8,205 nt of DNA from Oscillospiraceae bacterium (GTDB lineage: Bacteria > Bacillota > Clostridia > Oscillospirales > Ruminococcaceae), in contig JAFXOO010000231.1 of the NCBI GenBank assembly GCA_017528675.1, positions 1-8,205 on the forward strand, given 5' to 3'. Shown here in pieces: positions 6,529 through 8,205 of the stretch (position 1 is the stretch's first letter; each line of letters starts with the position of its first letter). The translations under genes and the position numbers were made by a program. Under the pieces are notes generated by a model. The model saw only the letters and a program-made list of their open reading frames with translations, was not told where the DNA came from and did not search any database.

Positions 6529-7305
6529 TTGAAAAAAATGTACAGCAAAGAAGCCGCTAAAAAGTCCGGAAAACTGAGCTTTTTCCTTGTCATGATGCTC
6601 TGCACAGCGATGATCGGCGCATCCTGCTGGTTCGCTTATACACAGACAGCACGGGACATCACGCTGGAAATTGACTCCATCACCGACATGAACAACCGGA
6701 TTGCAGCGGCCGTACCGGAAACCAATGTGCCAAAGCCCGAAACCAATCTGCCCTCAGAAACCACAGAACCAAGGGCTGCCCGTGCTGTGACACCGGCAGT
6801 AAAGCCCACTGAGGCCTTCACACAGCCGGTTACAGAACCGATGGAACCGCCGGTGGAACAGACTGCTGCGCCTGCTGAGCCTGTGCAGATTCCAGCAAGA
6901 ATGCCATGCAACGGCGAAATCTTGCAGCCATATTCCAACGGAGAGCTGGTAAAGTCTGCCACAACCGGCGTCTGGCAGACACACAACGGCGTGGACATTG
7001 CAGCCGCCGCAGGAGATCCGGTCTATCCGATGGAGCCGGGAATCGTGACCGATATCGAGGAAAATGCGCTCTGGGGCATCTGTATTGTAATCGACCACGA
7101 GAACGGTATGTATTCCCGGTATTGCGGGTTGGCACCGGGTCTTGAGGTCAGTGAGGGAGATCAGGCAGACCCGAACGAGCCGATCGGTTATGTCGGAAAC
7201 ACCGCAGAAATCGAAAGCGCCTTACCGCCTCACCTGCATTTTGAGGTACGGCAGGGCGAGCACCTGGTTGACCCTGTGAGCTATCTTGGAAATCTCGGAC
7301 GATAA
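6529..7305 (+). CDS. Membrane-anchored M23 (LytM) peptidase
   Basis: The 258-residue product has a short Lys-rich cytoplasmic tail, one signal-anchor helix at ~17-37 (LSFFLVMMLCTAMIGASCWF), a Pro/Thr/Glu-rich linker at ~60-125 and a C-terminal LytM domain at ~126-255. Zinc ligands are present: His152 and Asp156 in THNGVDIA, and His235-x-His237 in PHLHFEV. It is therefore likely an active zinc endopeptidase that cuts peptidoglycan cross-links outside the cell. The single anchor plus LytM layout also resembles the sporulation protein SpoIIQ, whose clostridial forms keep the zinc ligands, but the gene is not next to known sporulation genes here. It is transcribed divergently from the GNAT gene and converges on the CarD-family gene. 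The TTG start at 6529 is chosen by GGAGG at 6516-6520. Upstream a CATAAT at 6483-6488 could be a -10 box, but no matching -35 box is visible. Confidence 0.9.
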   Translation: MKKMYSKEAAKKSGKLSFFLVMMLCTAMIGASCWFAYTQTARDITLEIDSITDMNNRIAAAVPETNVPKPETNLPSETTEPRAARAVTPAVKPTEAFTQPVTEPMEPPVEQTAAPAEPVQIPARMPCNGEILQPYSNGELVKSATTGVWQTHNGVDIAAAAGDPVYPMEPGIVTDIEENALWGICIVIDHENGMYSRYCGLAPGLEVSEGDQADPNEPIGYVGNTAEIESALPPHLHFEVRQGEHLVDPVSYLGNLGR

Positions 7306-7336
7306 AAAAGCTCCCTGCGGGGCATTCCGCAGGGAG
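7303..7336 (-). terminator. Intrinsic terminator between the M23 and CarD-family genes
   Basis: A perfect 10-bp stem (7311-7320 with 7327-7336) has a 6-nt loop. On the minus strand it is followed by CTTTTTTATC, a classic U-tract, so it ends the CarD-family transcript about 40 nt after that gene's stop. On the plus strand the same hairpin lies 5 nt after the M23 stop with only TCTACTT behind it, so it may act in both directions but is weaker there. The T-run overlaps the M23 stop codon on the other strand. Confidence 0.88.
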
Positions 7337-7377
7337 TCTACTTAGAAAAGCAGTGAAACAGCGCATTTTCGGCAGCA

Positions 7378-7899
7378 TTACTGTTGCATGGCATTGACAC
7401 GCCGGGCAATAAAGTCCCGGACTTCCTCAGGCTTCATGCCAAGAACAACGCCGAATTCCTGGAACATGAGTGACTCCGCATTGCGCATGGCAGTATCGTC
7501 CATTGAGGAAAGGCGCTTCCCGCTCGCTTCGGTATCCAGCTTGCGGAAATAGAGCGAGGAAATCATCTGCACAAGCGCTTTCTGGTCATCGCCCTTCATG
7601 ATTTTGGAATACTGCTCACGGCGCTCACGGCAGTTCTCTGACAGAATCGTGCTTTCATCGTCAGCAGAGCGTGGCATCGTATCAATGAGGTTCAGAACCT
7701 CCTCTCTGGAAAGCAGCCGGCGCAGCTTGTGATCTGCGGTACTGACCGGAATGTAGTAGGTAGAATTGGGATCTCCGAGTGGTTTGAGCTTGTAGTAGAG
7801 AATCTCTGTTATGCCGTCAGGGCTCTGGGTTTCCTCGGAGATCACCTGACACACACCTGCACTTTTGTACACAACATAGTCATTGATCTGAAGATTCAT
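7378..7899 (-). CDS. CarD/CdnL-family RNA polymerase-binding regulator
   Basis: This is a cytoplasmic transcription regulator of 173 residues. Residues ~1-64 form the CarD/CdnL/TRCF RNA polymerase-interacting domain, recognisable in NDYVVYKSAGVCQV and YYKLKPLGDPNSTYYIPV. The rest is a mostly helical C-terminal region with the family pattern LYFRK...KRLSSMDDTAMRNAESLMFQEFGVVL. In other bacteria this family binds the RNA polymerase beta subunit and stabilises the open complex, strongly affecting rRNA promoters. AAGGAG at 7907-7912 is 7 nt before the ATG, and a promoter lies at 7954-7983. The gene sits directly behind a 5S rRNA gene on the same strand, but a terminator separates them. The family is certain; whether it is the general CdnL-type factor or a paralogue cannot be said, so no symbol is given. 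Confidence 0.93.
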   Translation of the reverse strand: MNLQINDYVVYKSAGVCQVISEETQSPDGITEILYYKLKPLGDPNSTYYIPVSTADHKLRRLLSREEVLNLIDTMPRSADDESTILSENCRERREQYSKIMKGDDQKALVQMISSLYFRKLDTEASGKRLSSMDDTAMRNAESLMFQEFGVVLGMKPEEVRDFIARRVNAMQQ

Positions 7900-7953
7900 A
7901 GCAGTTCTCCTTTAGGTTTATAGCTGGTAGTTTATCAACAGTTTCCCATTTAT

Positions 7954-7983
7954 AGTATACCATATTTCTGTCAGAAATGTCAT
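7954..7983 (-). promoter_or_regulatory. Promoter of the CarD-family gene
   Basis: On the minus strand TATACT (7954-7959) matches 5 of 6 bases of the -10 consensus. ATGACA (7978-7983) matches 5 of 6 bases of the -35 consensus, with 18 nt between them. Transcription would start near 7947, giving a leader of about 48 nt ending in a strong ribosome site. Confidence 0.75.
7964..7978. promoter_or_regulatory. Palindrome in the spacer of the CarD-family promoter (candidate operator)
   Basis: ATTTCTG (7964-7970) and CAGAAAT (7972-7978) form a perfect 7-1-7 inverted repeat. It fills most of the spacer between the -35 and -10 boxes and touches the -35 box. A repressor bound there would block RNA polymerase. 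No binding protein can be named, and the arms are short enough that chance is possible. Confidence 0.35.
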
Positions 7984-7986
7984 AGA

Positions 7987-8003
7987 CTTTTTTAACAAAA
8001 AAG
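7987..8003 (-). promoter_or_regulatory. A/T-tract like an UP element upstream of the CarD-family promoter
   Basis: The minus strand reads CTTTTTTGTTAAAAAAG, about 40-56 nt before the predicted start of transcription. That is where alpha-subunit-binding UP elements lie. It suggests a strong promoter, but it could be just AT-rich spacer. Confidence 0.4.
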
Positions 8004-8019
8004 CACATTGATAATTCCT

Positions 8020-8058
8020 ACAAAAATAACAAAACCGCCTCCCAAAGGAAGCGGTTTT
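8020..8058 (-). terminator. Intrinsic terminator of the rRNA operon
   Basis: On the minus strand, 7 nt after the 5S 3' end, a 12-bp stem (8047-8058 with 8031-8042, one G-U pair) with a 4-nt loop is followed by GTTATTTTTG. The stem begins in A's and ends in U's, the standard bacterial form. It separates rRNA transcription from the CarD-family gene. Confidence 0.9.
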
Positions 8059-8064
8059 GAACAT

Positions 8065-8180
8065 GCCGGCACCTATCTAATTTTCCAGGCCGTGACCAGC
8101 CAAGTATTTTCGACGTAAAAGAGCTTAACTGCCGTGTTCGGAAAGGGAACGGGTGGAACCTCTTTGCCATCGGCACCGAC
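8065..8180 (-). rRNA. rrf: 5S ribosomal RNA
   Basis: The minus strand carries the conserved 5S core, including CCGTTCCCTTTCCGAACACG and GCAGTTAAGCTC. The ends pair as helix I: 5' GTCGGTGCC with 3' GGTGCCGGC, 9 bp with G-U pairs, giving 116 nt. The exact ends may differ by one or two bases. Bases 8181-8205 are presumably the spacer to a 23S gene beyond the right edge. The terminator right after it shows that this is the end of an rRNA operon. Confidence 0.95.
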
Positions 8181-8205
8181 TGAGAACAGAACAAAGGATA
8201 ATGCA

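Noticed and set aside
7148..7378. A 76-codon minus-strand frame between the CarD-family gene and the M23 gene
   Set aside because: It spans the terminator hairpin and is antisense to the LytM domain. It has no ribosome site.
1..8205. CRISPR array, transposase, phage gene, riboswitch or tRNA
   Set aside because: I looked for regular repeats, mobile-element proteins and cloverleaf or long structured leaders on both strands and saw none. The leaders before the GNAT and CarD-family genes are too short for a riboswitch.

Overview
The window looks like chromosomal DNA of a gut-type Clostridia bacterium, most likely Ruminococcaceae/Oscillospiraceae-like. This is inferred from the moderately GC-rich coding sequence, strong AGGAGG-type ribosome sites, sigma-70-type promoters and the style of the proteins. 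I could not search a database. No phage, transposase, CRISPR array or tRNA is visible.

Layout. (1) 1-909, plus strand: the 3' part of an unrecognised single-pass membrane protein. The first ~93 bases also read convincingly as protein on the minus strand, so the left edge may be chimeric or rearranged. (2) 887-1030: a short convergent intergenic region with two long perfect hairpins and a GC-rich block. (3) 1032-6414, minus strand: a tight five-gene run transcribed in the order GNAT acetyltransferase, ABC exporter half-subunit, nspC (carboxynorspermidine/carboxyspermidine decarboxylase), aguA (agmatine deiminase), aguB (N-carbamoylputrescine amidase). A good promoter lies in front of the GNAT gene, and the junctions are a 3-nt gap, an 8-nt gap, a 4-nt ATGA overlap and a 48-nt gap. 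(4) 6529-7305, plus strand: a membrane-anchored M23 (LytM) peptidase with a TTG start. (5) 7378-7899, minus strand: a CarD/CdnL-family RNA polymerase regulator, converging on the M23 gene with a hairpin terminator between them. (6) 8020-8180, minus strand: a 5S rRNA gene with its terminator, presumably the end of an rRNA operon that continues past the right edge.

How the genes fit together. AguA and AguB convert agmatine to putrescine through N-carbamoylputrescine. NspC performs the last step of the carboxyspermidine (or carboxynorspermidine) route to spermidine or norspermidine. The arginine decarboxylase and the carboxyspermidine dehydrogenase needed to complete the route are not in the window. 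The co-transcribed GNAT enzyme and ABC exporter subunit could acetylate or export polyamines, but this rests on gene order alone. The exporter subunit has the degenerate nucleotide-site residues (Asp for the catalytic Glu, Gln for the switch His) typical of one half of a heterodimeric exporter, yet no partner gene is present.

At the right end, the CarD-family gene has its own strong promoter directly behind the 5S rRNA terminator on the same strand. That is notable because this family controls rRNA promoter activity in other bacteria.
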